A DNA stretch of 64,000 nucleotides from Streptomyces sp. NBC_00376 (GCF_036077095.1 NZ_CP107960.1:3906001-3970000); one strand, 5' to 3'. Positions 1 to 9,403 are shown, numbered from the stretch's first letter. Numbers and translations: made by a program. The notes: a model not told the origin generated them from the sequence alone.

Positions 1-48
1 ATTCATTTCGGCTGACGTCCGCTCATTTCGAGCACCGCCGCCCGGCCG

Positions 49-1134
49 TCACGTCCGTGGCCTCCGCGACCGCCACACCAGGTAGAGCGCGGAGGCGACG
101 GCCGCCCCGCGCACCACCCACGGCCACATCTCGCCGATCGCGTCGCTCATCTGCCCGGCCCCGATGGGCTCGCCCCACCGGCCGTCGGTCCTGCCCCACA
201 GCCAGACCAGCGCACCCGCCGCGACCACGCCCGGCAGCCCCATCGCGGCCCACTTCGCCTCCGCGCGGGACAGCGTGCGCGAGCTGTACGCGAGGAGCCA
301 GCCGCCCGCCAGGGCCGGCCAGGACCCCGTCACGGCGCCCGCCACCAGCAGCACGGCGGCGAGCAGCAGCAGCGGGTGGGAAACGCCGTGGCCGCCCGCC
401 CCGCGCTCGCGCGGCGCACGGCGGCCGAGCCGCAGAAGCCGGCGGCGGCGCGGCGCCTCCTCCTCCGCTTCCCCCGCTGCTCCCTCTTCCTCCGCGTCCG
501 CCGCGTCCTGCTCGTCCCGCTCCTCGTCCTGCGCCGCGCGCGGGCGCGGCACCGTGTCCCGGGGCGGCGGCGGCTTCATCATGTCCGGGATCTCGACGCC
601 GCCGACGAACCCGGGCACATCGACTCCGGCACCGAACGGCCCCGGTTCGACCCGCCACCAGTCGGCCTCGCTCCCGGACGGCCCCAGTTCGTCCGTACCG
701 GCCATGTGCGGCGGCGACGGCACCCGGCCGGCCGGCGCGGCGGGCGCTTCCGGCGCGGCGGGTCCGGGCTCCTGCGGCCGCGACGCGCCCTTGCCGGAAC
801 TGTCTTTGCCGTCCTTCCGGAGCATCCCCTTGCGCGGGCGGGGAATGCCGCGCCCTTCGTCCGCCGCGGGCTCCGGCCGCCCCGCGAGCTCCACCGTCCC
901 GTCGCCCGACGCGGCCGCGGCGGCCACCAGTTCGTCGGGTTCGCCGAGCCTCCCGATGATGCGGCGGACCGCCGCCGGACTGTCCCCGGACTGCTTTCCG
1001 CGCTGCCGGTCGATCTCGCCCCGGAGCGTCGAGACCAGCCTCATCCGGGCGGCCGAGGACAGTTGTTGCTGCTGTGCCAGGTCCCCGACCCGGCTCAGAT
1101 AGTCGTAGACCAGCTGGTCGCTCTCGATCCCCAC
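49..1134 (-). CDS. HAAS-like membrane protein, function unknown
   Basis: Encodes about 361 residues. The GTG start at 1134 follows an AGAGGGGAA ribosome-binding site. Residues 1-75 are helical and charged (YDYLSRVGDLA, RLVSTLRGEIDRQR, RRIIGRLGEPDELV), resembling the short HAAS-type domain that precedes membrane or sensor segments. Roughly residues 80-250 are low-complexity, rich in Pro, Gly and acidic residues, and include a long Asp/Glu run. A basic patch (RRRRLLRLGRR) precedes three hydrophobic segments at the C-terminus, so a cytoplasmic N-terminus and a membrane-anchored tail are likely. It diverges from the helicase-associated gene, with a perfect palindrome between the two. The gene is convincing; the function is unknown. 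Confidence 0.8.
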   Translation of the reverse strand: MGIESDQLVYDYLSRVGDLAQQQQLSSAARMRLVSTLRGEIDRQRGKQSGDSPAAVRRIIGRLGEPDELVAAAAASGDGTVELAGRPEPAADEGRGIPRPRKGMLRKDGKDSSGKGASRPQEPGPAAPEAPAAPAGRVPSPPHMAGTDELGPSGSEADWWRVEPGPFGAGVDVPGFVGGVEIPDMMKPPPPRDTVPRPRAAQDEERDEQDAADAEEEGAAGEAEEEAPRRRRLLRLGRRAPRERGAGGHGVSHPLLLLAAVLLVAGAVTGSWPALAGGWLLAYSSRTLSRAEAKWAAMGLPGVVAAGALVWLWGRTDGRWGEPIGAGQMSDAIGEMWPWVVRGAAVASALYLVWRSRRPRT

Positions 1135-1175
1135 GCGATCGTTCCCCTCTACCGCCCTGCACCGACGGTAGCGCC

Positions 1176-1190
1176 CTGAGAGCCTCTCAG
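1176..1190. promoter_or_regulatory. 15-bp palindrome in divergent intergenic region
   Basis: CTGAGAG-C-CTCTCAG is a perfect 7-1-7 inverted repeat. It lies midway in the roughly 90-bp gap between the divergent starts at 1134 and about 1226. It could be an operator serving both genes; no regulator is identified. Confidence 0.4.
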
Positions 1191-1225
1191 GCCTGCCCGG
1201 AGCGACTACCGTGGGACGGATGGGG

Positions 1226-3688
1226 ATGACCACACCACCGCGGACGCTCGCCGAAGCGCTCCGGGCCCGGGACGACGAGTCGTTGGCCGGGCTGCTGAGC
1301 GCCCGCCCCGATCTCCTCAACCCGGTGCCCGGCGACATCACCCAGCTCGCGACGAGGGCCGGCACCCGCGCCTCCGTCGTACGCGCGCTGGAGCACCTCG
1401 ACAAGTTCGCCCTGCAGACCGCCGAGGCGCTCGCGGTGGCCGCCGACCCCGCCCCGTACGGAACTCTGCTCGGCCTGCTCACCGGCGACGGCCGGGACGA
1501 CGGCGAGCACCGCGGCGACGCGGGGTCGGCGATCACCGACGCGCTGCCCGGCGCCCTGGCCACGCTGCGCGAACAGGCCCTGGTCTGGGGCGAGGACGAG
1601 CGGCTGCGGCTGGTGCGCACGGCGCGCGAGATCCTCGCGCCGTCCCCGCAGCACGCCTCCCCCACCGGTCTCGGGCCGACCGTCGCCGAGGCGACCTCCG
1701 GCATGTCCCCGGGACGACTCCAGGAGATCCTGGCCTCGGCCGGGCTGCCCGCCACGCACGACCCGGTCTCCGCCGTGACCGCCCTGTCCGCGCTCTTCAC
1801 CGACCGGGCCAGGATGGGCGAGCTGCTGGACTCCGCCCCGGCCGAGGCCCTGTCCGTGCTGGACCGGCTGGTGTGGGGGCCGCCGTACGGGGAGGTGACC
1901 CCGAACCCCACTCCGCCCGTGAAGTGGCTGCGCGACCACGGGCTGCTGCTGCCGGTGTCGACCCGCACCGTGGTGCTGCCCCGCGAGGCCGCCCTGCATC
2001 TGCGGGCGGGACGCGCCCACCGCGTGCCGGAGCCGCGGCCACCGGCCGTGGAGGCGGTCGCCAACCGCGATCCACAGGCTGTGGACAGCGCCGCGGCCGG
2101 TCAGGCGCTGCTGGCCGTGAACACCGTCGAGGAGCTGCTGAAGAGCTGGAACGGCGGCGGGCCCCCGATACTGCGGGCCGGCGGGCTCAGCGTCCGCGAG
2201 CTGAAGAAGGCCGCCACCGCACTGGAGGTCCCCGAGCCGGTCGCGGCGTTCTGGGTCGAACTCGCCTACGCGGCCGGGCTGCTGGCCTCCGACGGGGAGG
2301 CCGACGAGCGGTACGCGCCGACGCCCGCGTACGACGACTGGGCCGACCTCCCCGCCCAGGAACGCTGGACGCACCTCGCCACCGCCTGGCTCGCCGCCAC
2401 CCGCACCCCGGGCCTGGTCGGCGGCCAGGACGCCAAGGGCCGGGCCCTGTCCGCTCTGGGCCCCGAACTCGACCGCTCCGCCGCCCCGGAGGTACGCCAC
2501 CGGGTCCTCGCCCTCCTCGCCGGCCTGGAACCCGGCACCGCCCCCGACCCGGAGACCGTCCTGGCCCGGCTGCGCTGGGAACGCCCCCTGCGCGGCGAGC
2601 GCGCCGCGGCCGGGGACACCACGGATCTGCGGTCCCGGATCGCCCTGTGGACGCTCAACGAGTCCGAGCTCCTCGGCATCACCGGCCGCGGCGCGCTCGC
2701 CGCGCACACCCGCGCCCTCCTCGACGCCGGACCGGCCGAGGCCGCCGCGCTGCTCGCGCCGCTCATCCCCGAGCCGCTGGACCACGTGCTGCTCCAGGCC
2801 GACCTGACGGCCGTCGCCCCCGGCCCGCTGGAACGCCCCCTGGCCGACATGCTCTCCGCCCTCGCGGACATCGAGTCGAAGGGCGGCGCGACGGTCTACC
2901 GCTTCACCCCCGGCTCCGTGCGCCGTGCCCTGGATGCCGGGCAGTCCGCGGCCGACCTGCACGCCTTCCTCGCCGCCCACAGCCGCACACCCGTCCCGCA
3001 GCCGCTCAGCTACCTCATCGACGACATCGCCCGCCGCCACGGCCACCTCCGGATCGGTGCCGCCTCCTCGTACGTGCGCTGCGACGACGAGGCCGTGCTG
3101 AACGAGATCCTGGCCGACAAGCGCTCGGCCACCCTGCGGCTGCGCCGCCTCGCACCGACCGTCCTGGCCGCCCAGGTCGACCCGGCGTCCCTGCTGGAGG
3201 GGCTGCGCGACATGGGGTACGCCCCGGCCGCCGAGTCCGCCGAGGGCGACGTCCTGATCACCCGCGCGGGCGCCCGCCGCACCCCGCCCCGCACCGCACC
3301 GGTCCCCGTTCCCGAGGGCCCTCCGGTGCCGGACGCCACCCTGCTCGGTGCGGCGGTCCGGGCGATCCGGGCCGGGGACACGGCCGCCACGGTGGTCCGC
3401 AAGGACGCCCCGGAGTCCCCCGACGCCCCCGCGGCCACGTCCGGCGCCCTGCCCCGTACGACCTCCGCCGAGACCCTCGCCACCGTCCAGGCCGCCGCGA
3501 TGACCGGTTCGGCGCTCTGGATCGGCTACGTGAACGCGGACGGGGCCGCCAGCCAGCGCGTCATCGCCCCGGTCCGGGTCGAGGGCGGCTTCGTCACGGC
3601 GTACGACCACACGGCGGACGAGGTCCGCACGTACCCGCTGCACCGCATCACCGGCGTCGCGGAACTGGCGGACGACCAGACGGCGTGA
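1226..3688 (+). CDS. Helicase-associated (XPB/Ssl2 N-terminal-like) protein
   Basis: About 820 residues, matching the actinobacterial helicase-associated family that lies next to XPB-type helicases. The N-terminus (MTTPPRTLAEALRARDDESL, then ARPDLLNPVPGDITQLATRAG) is typical. No Walker A or DExH motif is visible, so this is an accessory protein, not a helicase by itself. The C-terminal part contains a WYL-like stretch (ALWIGYVNADGAASQRVIAP) followed by a strand-rich segment ending YPLHRITGVAEL, which may bind a ligand or nucleic acid. GTG 1211 and ATG 1220 are alternative in-frame starts. The XPB helicase lies 0.8 kb downstream on the same strand, suggesting a joint role in DNA repair or transcription-coupled work. 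Confidence 0.88.
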   Translation: MTTPPRTLAEALRARDDESLAGLLSARPDLLNPVPGDITQLATRAGTRASVVRALEHLDKFALQTAEALAVAADPAPYGTLLGLLTGDGRDDGEHRGDAGSAITDALPGALATLREQALVWGEDERLRLVRTAREILAPSPQHASPTGLGPTVAEATSGMSPGRLQEILASAGLPATHDPVSAVTALSALFTDRARMGELLDSAPAEALSVLDRLVWGPPYGEVTPNPTPPVKWLRDHGLLLPVSTRTVVLPREAALHLRAGRAHRVPEPRPPAVEAVANRDPQAVDSAAAGQALLAVNTVEELLKSWNGGGPPILRAGGLSVRELKKAATALEVPEPVAAFWVELAYAAGLLASDGEADERYAPTPAYDDWADLPAQERWTHLATAWLAATRTPGLVGGQDAKGRALSALGPELDRSAAPEVRHRVLALLAGLEPGTAPDPETVLARLRWERPLRGERAAAGDTTDLRSRIALWTLNESELLGITGRGALAAHTRALLDAGPAEAAALLAPLIPEPLDHVLLQADLTAVAPGPLERPLADMLSALADIESKGGATVYRFTPGSVRRALDAGQSAADLHAFLAAHSRTPVPQPLSYLIDDIARRHGHLRIGAASSYVRCDDEAVLNEILADKRSATLRLRRLAPTVLAAQVDPASLLEGLRDMGYAPAAESAEGDVLITRAGARRTPPRTAPVPVPEGPPVPDATLLGAAVRAIRAGDTAATVVRKDAPESPDAPAATSGALPRTTSAETLATVQAAAMTGSALWIGYVNADGAASQRVIAPVRVEGGFVTAYDHTADEVRTYPLHRITGVAELADDQTA

Positions 3689-3801
3689 GGCCGGGGCGCG
3701 TCCCCGCCCCCGTCCCGTCGCGGCAGTGCGTGCGAATCGGGGGCGGGCCGGCTGTTCGACGGGCAGACTCTGGCGTGTCCACGACGCTGGAGGGGGATGT
3801 C

Positions 3802-4344
3802 ATGCGACGCACCGATGCGGCCAGGCAGCTGGGGGGATTCGTCCGTGAGCACCGTACCGACGGGGGAAGAAGGCTGCGGCAGGCCGGAATCCTGCTCGTC
3901 GTCGGAGCGGCGGGCATGGCCTTCGGGATACCGGTGACCATCGCGTCGATCGGCACCACCGACGGGGCTCCGCAGCTGGCCGGACTGCTGCTCGGCGTCG
4001 GGCTGGTGGGGCTGGGCCTGGGGATCTGGCGGCTGGTCCAGGGCTTCCGTACCCGTGAGCAGAGCTTCGACGTCCACGAGCGGGGGCTGACCCACCGGGT
4101 GGCGGGCACCGCCACCCTGATCCCGTGGCAGGACATCGCGTCCGTCGGCGCGCACGGCGACGACGGCCGGCCGCTGGCCGAGGCCCGTGGCATGGGCTTC
4201 ACCTGCAACATCACGCTGACCGACGGACGCACGATCCGCGTCGACACCTTCACCGAGGACGCCAAACAACTGGCGGTGACCGCCCACCGCGCCGTACACC
4301 TGGGCCAGTTCCCCGAAGGACGCGGCCACCGCCGGACGGACTGA
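3802..4344 (+). CDS. Small two-TM membrane protein with PH-like tail
   Basis: About 180 residues. The ATG at 3802 follows GGAGGGGG at good spacing. Two hydrophobic segments (ILLVVGAAGMAFGIPVTIAS and LAGLLLGVGLVGLGLGIW) are followed by a soluble C-terminal half (ERGLTHRVAGTATLIPWQDI, then ITLTDGRTIRVDTFTEDAKQ). That layout resembles bacterial PH/YcxB-like domain proteins. It sits between the helicase-associated gene and the XPB helicase on the same strand. The function is not known. Confidence 0.8.
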   Translation: MRRTDAARQLGGFVREHRTDGGRRLRQAGILLVVGAAGMAFGIPVTIASIGTTDGAPQLAGLLLGVGLVGLGLGIWRLVQGFRTREQSFDVHERGLTHRVAGTATLIPWQDIASVGAHGDDGRPLAEARGMGFTCNITLTDGRTIRVDTFTEDAKQLAVTAHRAVHLGQFPEGRGHRRTD

Positions 4345-4465
4345 CTGGCAGACGGGTCCGTACTCGGCACGACCGAGCCCGTACCCGGCACGACCGCGCC
4401 CGCATGCGGCACACTGGACGTTTGGCCGCATCCGTGGCCGCACCCCGCAGAAAGGGCCGACGCGC

Positions 4466-6109
4466 GTGACCGGACCCCTCATCGTCCAGAGCGACAAGAC
4501 GCTGCTCCTCGAAGTCGACCACGACCAGGCCGACGCCTGCCGTCGTGCCATCGCGCCCTTCGCCGAGCTGGAGCGAGCGCCCGAGCACATCCACACCTAC
4601 CGGCTGACCCCGCTCGGGCTGTGGAACGCGCGGGCCGCCGGGCACGACGCCGAGCAGGTCGTCGACGCGCTCGTGCAGTACTCGCGCTATCCCGTTCCGC
4701 ACGCGCTGCTCGTCGACATCGCCGAGACGATGGCCCGGTACGGCCGTCTCACCCTGTCCAAGCACCCGGTCCACGGCCTGGTGCTGACCTCCACCGACCG
4801 GCCCGTGCTGGAGGAGATCCTCCGCTCGAAGAAGGTGCAGCCGCTGGTCGGGGCGCGGATCGACCCGGACACCGTGGCGGTGCACCCGTCCGAGCGCGGT
4901 CAGATCAAGCAGACACTGCTGAAGCTGGGCTGGCCGGCCGAGGACCTCGCCGGTTACGTGGACGGCGAGGCGCACCCCATCGATCTCGCCGAGGACGGCT
5001 GGGCGCTGCGGCCGTACCAGAAGCAGGCCGTCGAGGGGTTCTGGCACGGCGGCTCGGGTGTCGTCGTACTGCCCTGCGGTGCGGGCAAGACGCTGGTCGG
5101 GGCCGGAGCGATGGCCCAGGCCAAGGCGACCACGCTGATCCTGGTGACGAACACCGTCTCGGCCCGGCAGTGGAAGCACGAGCTGGTGAAGCGGACCTCG
5201 CTGACCGAGGACGAGATCGGCGAGTACAGCGGTACCCGCAAGGAGATCCGGCCGGTCACCATCGCCACGTACCAGGTGCTGACGACCCGTCGCAAGGGCG
5301 TCTACCCGCACCTGGAGCTGTTCGACTCCCGCGACTGGGGGCTGGTGATCTATGACGAGGTGCATCTGCTGCCCGCGCCCGTCTTCAAGTTCACCGCCGA
5401 TCTCCAGGCCCGGCGGCGGCTCGGCCTCACGGCGACGCTGGTGCGTGAGGACGGCCGCGAGTCGGACGTCTTCTCGCTGATCGGGCCCAAGCGGTTCGAC
5501 GCGCCGTGGAAGGAGATCGAGGCGCAGGGCTACATCGCGCCGGCCGACTGCGTCGAGGTGCGGGTCAATCTGACGGACTCGGAGCGCCTCGCGTACGCGA
5601 CCGCCGAGGCCGAGGAGAAGTACCGGTTCTGCGCGACGACCGCGACGAAGCGGAAGGTGACGGAGGCGCTGGTGCGCAAGCACCGCGGCGAGCAGACCCT
5701 GGTCATCGGGCAGTACATCGACCAGCTCGACGAGCTGGGTGAGCACCTGAACGCCCCGGTGATCAAGGGCGAGACGAGCAACGCCCAGCGCGAGAAGCTC
5801 TTCGACGCGTTCCGGGAGGGCGAGCTCAGCGTCCTGGTCGTCTCGAAGGTCGCGAACTTCTCCATCGACCTGCCGGAGGCGACCGTCGCCATCCAGGTGT
5901 CGGGGACGTTCGGCTCGCGCCAGGAGGAGGCGCAGCGCCTGGGCCGGGTGCTGCGGCCGAAGGCGGACGGGCACGAGGCGCGGTTCTACTCGGTGGTCGC
6001 GCGCGACACGATCGACCAGGACTTCGCGGCGCACCGCCAGCGCTTCCTGGCCGAGCAGGGGTACGCGTACCGGATCGTGGACGCGGACGAGCTGCTGACG
6101 GACAGCTGA
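4466..6109 (+). CDS. XPB-type DNA repair helicase (SF2)
   Basis: A 547-residue superfamily 2 helicase of the bacterial XPB (Rad25) family. An N-terminal damage-recognition-like region occupies about residues 1-170. Motif I PCGAGKT is near residue 203, motif II DEVH near 296 and motif III TAT (LGLTATLVRED) after it. The second RecA-like domain carries the VVSKVANFSIDLPEA and QRLGRVLRP (motif VI) segments. Such enzymes are 3'-5' DNA translocases, proposed to act in nucleotide excision repair or with transcription. The start is GTG at 4466 in a weak ribosome-binding context. A short adjacent membrane protein and the upstream helicase-associated gene lie on the same strand. Confidence 0.95.
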   Translation: MTGPLIVQSDKTLLLEVDHDQADACRRAIAPFAELERAPEHIHTYRLTPLGLWNARAAGHDAEQVVDALVQYSRYPVPHALLVDIAETMARYGRLTLSKHPVHGLVLTSTDRPVLEEILRSKKVQPLVGARIDPDTVAVHPSERGQIKQTLLKLGWPAEDLAGYVDGEAHPIDLAEDGWALRPYQKQAVEGFWHGGSGVVVLPCGAGKTLVGAGAMAQAKATTLILVTNTVSARQWKHELVKRTSLTEDEIGEYSGTRKEIRPVTIATYQVLTTRRKGVYPHLELFDSRDWGLVIYDEVHLLPAPVFKFTADLQARRRLGLTATLVREDGRESDVFSLIGPKRFDAPWKEIEAQGYIAPADCVEVRVNLTDSERLAYATAEAEEKYRFCATTATKRKVTEALVRKHRGEQTLVIGQYIDQLDELGEHLNAPVIKGETSNAQREKLFDAFREGELSVLVVSKVANFSIDLPEATVAIQVSGTFGSRQEEAQRLGRVLRPKADGHEARFYSVVARDTIDQDFAAHRQRFLAEQGYAYRIVDADELLTDS

Positions 6110-6156
6110 GGCCGATGGCCGGTCCGCGCACGCGGACCGGCCACGTCCTGACCGGG

Positions 6157-6558
6157 TCAGCCGCCGAGCGTCAGGAGCAGGGCCAGGCCGCCCACCGCCG
6201 TCAACCCCGGCAGCACGGCGATCGCCGCCGCACACCGGCGGGCGGTGGTCCAGCGGGGACGCCACGGCAGCACCCAGGCGATGACCAGGGCGAGGGGCGT
6301 GATGAACGGGGCCGCGTACAGCCCGTAGCCCATGAGGCTCAGCGGAACCGTGATGCCCGAGGAGCAGTCGTCCGGGCCGCAGCTGTCGGTGGCCATCGCC
6401 GCGAAGCCGATGGCGAACATGCCGAAGCAGGTCAGGTAGAAGGAAAGGACCGTCGCGATCGTGGGGGCGACCCAGGCGTTCGGGCTGTGCGCGGGGACGA
6501 CGGTACCGGCGGGGCCGACGAGGGTGGGACGCATCACGTGGACGTGGCTGTTCTCCAT
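6157..6558 (-). CDS. Small multi-pass membrane protein
   Basis: About 133 residues with three hydrophobic stretches (IATVLSFYLTCFGMFAIGFAA, YAAPFITPLALVIAWVLPW and a C-terminal AAAIAVLPGLTAVGGLALLL). A short loop between the first two carries a Cys pair (DSCGPDDCSS) that could form a disulfide outside the membrane. ATG 6558 is chosen over an in-frame TTG four codons earlier. No family is recognised. It converges on the XPB helicase gene. Confidence 0.65.
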   Translation of the reverse strand: MENSHVHVMRPTLVGPAGTVVPAHSPNAWVAPTIATVLSFYLTCFGMFAIGFAAMATDSCGPDDCSSGITVPLSLMGYGLYAAPFITPLALVIAWVLPWRPRWTTARRCAAAIAVLPGLTAVGGLALLLTLGG

Positions 6559-6630
6559 GCCGCTACCCAACCGCGGGGCAGGCCCGGTCCACCTCCGGTC
6601 GGATACTCACACCGGCAAGGTTCCGGGTAC

Positions 6631-6831
6631 TCAGTGCTCGTGGCGGCGGACGCCCGCCTCCTCCGCGTACTCGCCGAGCACGAGCACGCCGAACGCGGCG
6701 CGGGCGAAGACCTTGACGGCGCGGACCGCGTCGCCGAGACGGTGGGGGCGGTGGTGACCGGTGGCCGCGGTCGCGCCGTGCGCGGGGCCGGTCCTGCGGC
6801 GGTTCAGAAGGACTGTGCTCATGTCTTCCAT
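6631..6831 (-). CDS. Small hypothetical protein (66 aa)
   Basis: A short basic/histidine-rich N-terminal half (LNRRRTGPAHGATAATGHHRPHR) leads into an amphipathic segment (DAVRAVKVFARAAFGVLVLG) and an acidic tail. ATG 6831 has AGGA two bases upstream; ATG 6822 with GGAAG is equally possible. The third-position composition fits coding sequence. No function can be given. Confidence 0.5.
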   Translation of the reverse strand: MEDMSTVLLNRRRTGPAHGATAATGHHRPHRLGDAVRAVKVFARAAFGVLVLGEYAEEAGVRRHEH

Positions 6832-7182
6832 GGTCCTGCGCCCGGCCGGTACGGGCATCGGCCCGCGGGCTGAATCAGGCGGGGGCGCGGGTGGACCCAC
6901 GGGCGAACCCGCGGTGGTCCGGGTAGGTCTGCGGTCGCATGCCGTCCCCTACGGGATGGACCCGGCGATGGACCCGGCGGCGGGATCAATGTTCCCGGTG
7001 GTAATTCGTTCGCCCTCGGCGGCCTCAGTCTATACAATCGCCGGTCTGCCCGCCTCCCGCACCGTGGTACCGGCAGCGGCCCGCGAGGGCCCGCCGGCAG
7101 CCGGGGGAGCGCCGCCGACCGGACGGAAACCGGCCGACAGCCGTACGCGCACCTGCTGCGCGTACCCGTGATCGATCCCCGA
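6832..7182. other. Gene-free upstream region of the HelD-like gene
   Basis: No credible reading frame is seen. An AT-richer patch at 7031-7038 (TATACAAT) contains a -10-like TACAAT in the direction of the downstream ATPase gene. If used, it would give a leader of more than 200 nt. No good -35 is visible. Confidence 0.35.
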
Positions 7183-7230
7183 GCGGACCGCATCGCCCCG
7201 AGCACCGTCCGGGGGCCGGATGCGGTCCGC
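7183..7230 (+). promoter_or_regulatory. Long perfect hairpin in leader of HelD-like gene
   Basis: GCGGACCGCATC (7183-7194) and its exact reverse complement (7219-7230) flank a 24-nt loop that can pair further (GCCCC with GGGGG). The structure ends 19 nt before the GGAGG ribosome-binding site at 7250-7254. An attenuator or translation-control element is plausible. Confidence 0.5.
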
Positions 7231-7261
7231 CGTCCTGCGTTGAACAGCCGGAGGCAACACC

Positions 7262-9337
7262 GTGCCCGCGCACGAACACGAGAGCGACACCACCAACGAC
7301 CCGCTGGCTCGCGAACGCGCCCATCTCACCGCGTCCCGCGCCGCGCTGCGCGCCATGCGCGAGGACGCCCAGGCCCTGGACATCCGCGATGTCACCGCGA
7401 ACTGGGTCAACGCGGCAGTACTTCAGGCCCAGATCGACGAGCGCATCAAGTCGCTCGCCGATCTCGCCCACACCCCGCTCTTCTTCGGGCGCCTGGACTA
7501 TCTGCACCGGGTCGGTGCCGATCAGGCCGAAGGGGCGGAGGGCGAGCAGTTCTACATCGGGCGCCGCCATGTCCACGATGCCGACGGCGACCCGATGGTC
7601 ATCGACTGGCGCGCACCCGTCTCGCAGCCGTTCTACCGGGCCTCCAAGAAGGACCCCCAGGACGTGGGGCAGCGCCGCCGGTTCGGCTACACCGGCGGCG
7701 AGCTGACCGCGTACGAGGACGAGCACCTCACCGATCCCGCCGAGGCCGAGCAGACGAGCAAGCTCCTCCAGGCGGAGATCGAGCGGCCGCGCGTCGGTCC
7801 TATGCGGGACATCGTCGCGACGATCCAGCCGGAACAGGACGAGATCGTCCGCAGCGAGCTCGGCGGAACGGTCTGTGTGCAGGGTGGTCCCGGCACCGGC
7901 AAGACGGCCGTGGGCCTGCACCGGGTGGCATATCTGCTGTACGCGCACCGCGAGCGGCTGGCCCGTACCGGCACGCTGGTCATCGGGCCGAACCGGTCCT
8001 TCCTCCAGTACATCGAGCAGGTGCTGCCGGCCCTCGGCGAGCTGGCGGTGCAGCAGGCGACCGTCGACGATCTGGTGACGGCCGGCATCGAGGTGCGCGG
8101 CACGGACCCGGCGGCCGCCGCCGTCGTCAAGGGCGACGCCCGGATGGCCGAGGTGCTGCGGCGGGCGATCCGTTCGCATGTGACGCCCCCGGTGGAGCCG
8201 GTCGTGGTGGTGCGCGGTTCGCGGCGCTGGCGGGTGCCCGCGTACGAGGTCGCGGAGATGGTCGACGAGCTGCTGGCCCGCGACATGCGGTACGGCTCCG
8301 CCCACGAAGCGCTTCCGCAGCGCATCGCGCACGCCGTCCTGGTCCGGATGGAGGAGGCGGGCGAGGCCCCGGACGACCGGGTGCAGAACGCGGTGGCCCG
8401 CAACCCCGCGGTGAAGGCTGCCGTGAAGGCGATCTGGCCGGCCGTCGACCCGGCGAAGCTGGTGCTGCGGCTGCTGTCCGACGCGGAGTTCCTGGCCGCT
8501 CATGCCCAGGGGCTGCTCACCGAGGACGAGCAGAAGGCGATCCTGTGGACGAAGCCTGCCCGGAGCGTGAAGTCGGCGAAGTGGTCGGCGGCGGACGCGG
8601 TGCTGATCGACGAGGCGAACGACCTGGTGGCGCGGACGCACTCGCTCGGCCATGTGGTGCTCGACGAGGCGCAGGACTTGTCCCCCATGCAGTACCGGGC
8701 GGTGGGCCGCCGCTGCACGACCGGTTCGGCGACGGTCCTCGGCGACCTGGCGCAGGGCACGACGCCGTGGTCGACGGAGAGCTGGGCTCAGGCGCTGCAC
8801 CATCTCGGCAAGTCGGACGCGGTGGTGGAGGAGCTGACGGCGGGCTTCCGTGTGCCGCGCGAGGTGATCGCGTACGCCTCGCGGCTGCTGCCGGTGATCT
8901 CGCCGGGCCTCGCGGCGGTGGAGTCGGTGCGAGAGTCGCCGGGTTCGCTGGAGGTACGGGCGGTGGCCGGTCCGGCGGAGCTGGACGCGGCGGTGCTGGC
9001 GGAGTGCGAGGAGTCCCTGAAGCGGGAGGGTTCGATCGGCCTGATCGCGGCCGACGCCCGGATCCCCGCGCTGGCCGCGGCGCTGACCGCGGCGGGCCAC
9101 GCGTACCTCTCCCCCGGCGAGGAGACGACCGCCGAGTCCCGGCTGACCCTGGTCCCGGCGTCGCTGGCGAAGGGCCTGGAGTACGACTACGTGGTACTGG
9201 ACGAGCCGGCCGCGGTGGTCGACGGCGAACCGGACGAACGCACGGGCCTGCGCCGGTTGTACGTGGCGCTGACGCGAGCGGTGTCGGGGCTGACGGTGGT
9301 GCACGCGGCGGAGTTGCCGGACGAGCTGCGCCCGTAA
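7262..9337 (+). CDS. HelD-like RNA polymerase recycling ATPase (UvrD/Rep-type)
   Basis: A 691-residue protein of the HelD family. An N-terminal coiled-coil arm (residues 1-70, ERAHLTASRAALRAMREDAQ) is followed by Walker A GGPGTGKTAVG near residue 208. Helicase motifs include LDEAQDLSP, GDLAQGT and a C-terminal LAKGLEYDYVVLDEP / RRLYVALTRA block. HelD proteins bind RNA polymerase, remove stalled complexes, and in some actinomycetes help resist rifamycins. The GTG at 7262 has GGAGG seven bases upstream. No rifamycin-associated element resembling GGGGCTT-N-AAGGCCC was found upstream, so a rifamycin link is untested here. It converges on cutC. Confidence 0.92.
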   Translation: MPAHEHESDTTNDPLARERAHLTASRAALRAMREDAQALDIRDVTANWVNAAVLQAQIDERIKSLADLAHTPLFFGRLDYLHRVGADQAEGAEGEQFYIGRRHVHDADGDPMVIDWRAPVSQPFYRASKKDPQDVGQRRRFGYTGGELTAYEDEHLTDPAEAEQTSKLLQAEIERPRVGPMRDIVATIQPEQDEIVRSELGGTVCVQGGPGTGKTAVGLHRVAYLLYAHRERLARTGTLVIGPNRSFLQYIEQVLPALGELAVQQATVDDLVTAGIEVRGTDPAAAAVVKGDARMAEVLRRAIRSHVTPPVEPVVVVRGSRRWRVPAYEVAEMVDELLARDMRYGSAHEALPQRIAHAVLVRMEEAGEAPDDRVQNAVARNPAVKAAVKAIWPAVDPAKLVLRLLSDAEFLAAHAQGLLTEDEQKAILWTKPARSVKSAKWSAADAVLIDEANDLVARTHSLGHVVLDEAQDLSPMQYRAVGRRCTTGSATVLGDLAQGTTPWSTESWAQALHHLGKSDAVVEELTAGFRVPREVIAYASRLLPVISPGLAAVESVRESPGSLEVRAVAGPAELDAAVLAECEESLKREGSIGLIAADARIPALAAALTAAGHAYLSPGEETTAESRLTLVPASLAKGLEYDYVVLDEPAAVVDGEPDERTGLRRLYVALTRAVSGLTVVHAAELPDELRP

Positions 9338-9352
9338 TCCCCTCCGGCGCCA

Positions 9353-9398
9353 GTGGGGCGGGGGTCCGGGGGCAGAGCCCCTCGCACCCCCGCCCCAC
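9353..9398. terminator. Bidirectional hairpin between HelD-like gene and cutC
   Basis: GTGGGGCGGGGG (9353-9364) pairs perfectly with 9387-9398, and an inner GGGGC/GCCCC hairpin sits in the loop. It lies between two convergent stop codons. Confidence 0.7.
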
Positions 9399-9403
9399 CT
9401 CCG

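Noticed and set aside
1187..3643. An 818-codon open frame antisense to the helicase-associated gene
   Set aside because: Low-complexity Gly/Arg/Val translation typical of frame shadows in high-GC DNA; the opposite strand is a recognised family.
7160..7262. Rifamycin-associated element upstream of the HelD-like gene
   Set aside because: The 19-bp GGGGCTT...AAGGCCC type sequence is not present in the leader; the visible palindrome has a different sequence and wide loop.
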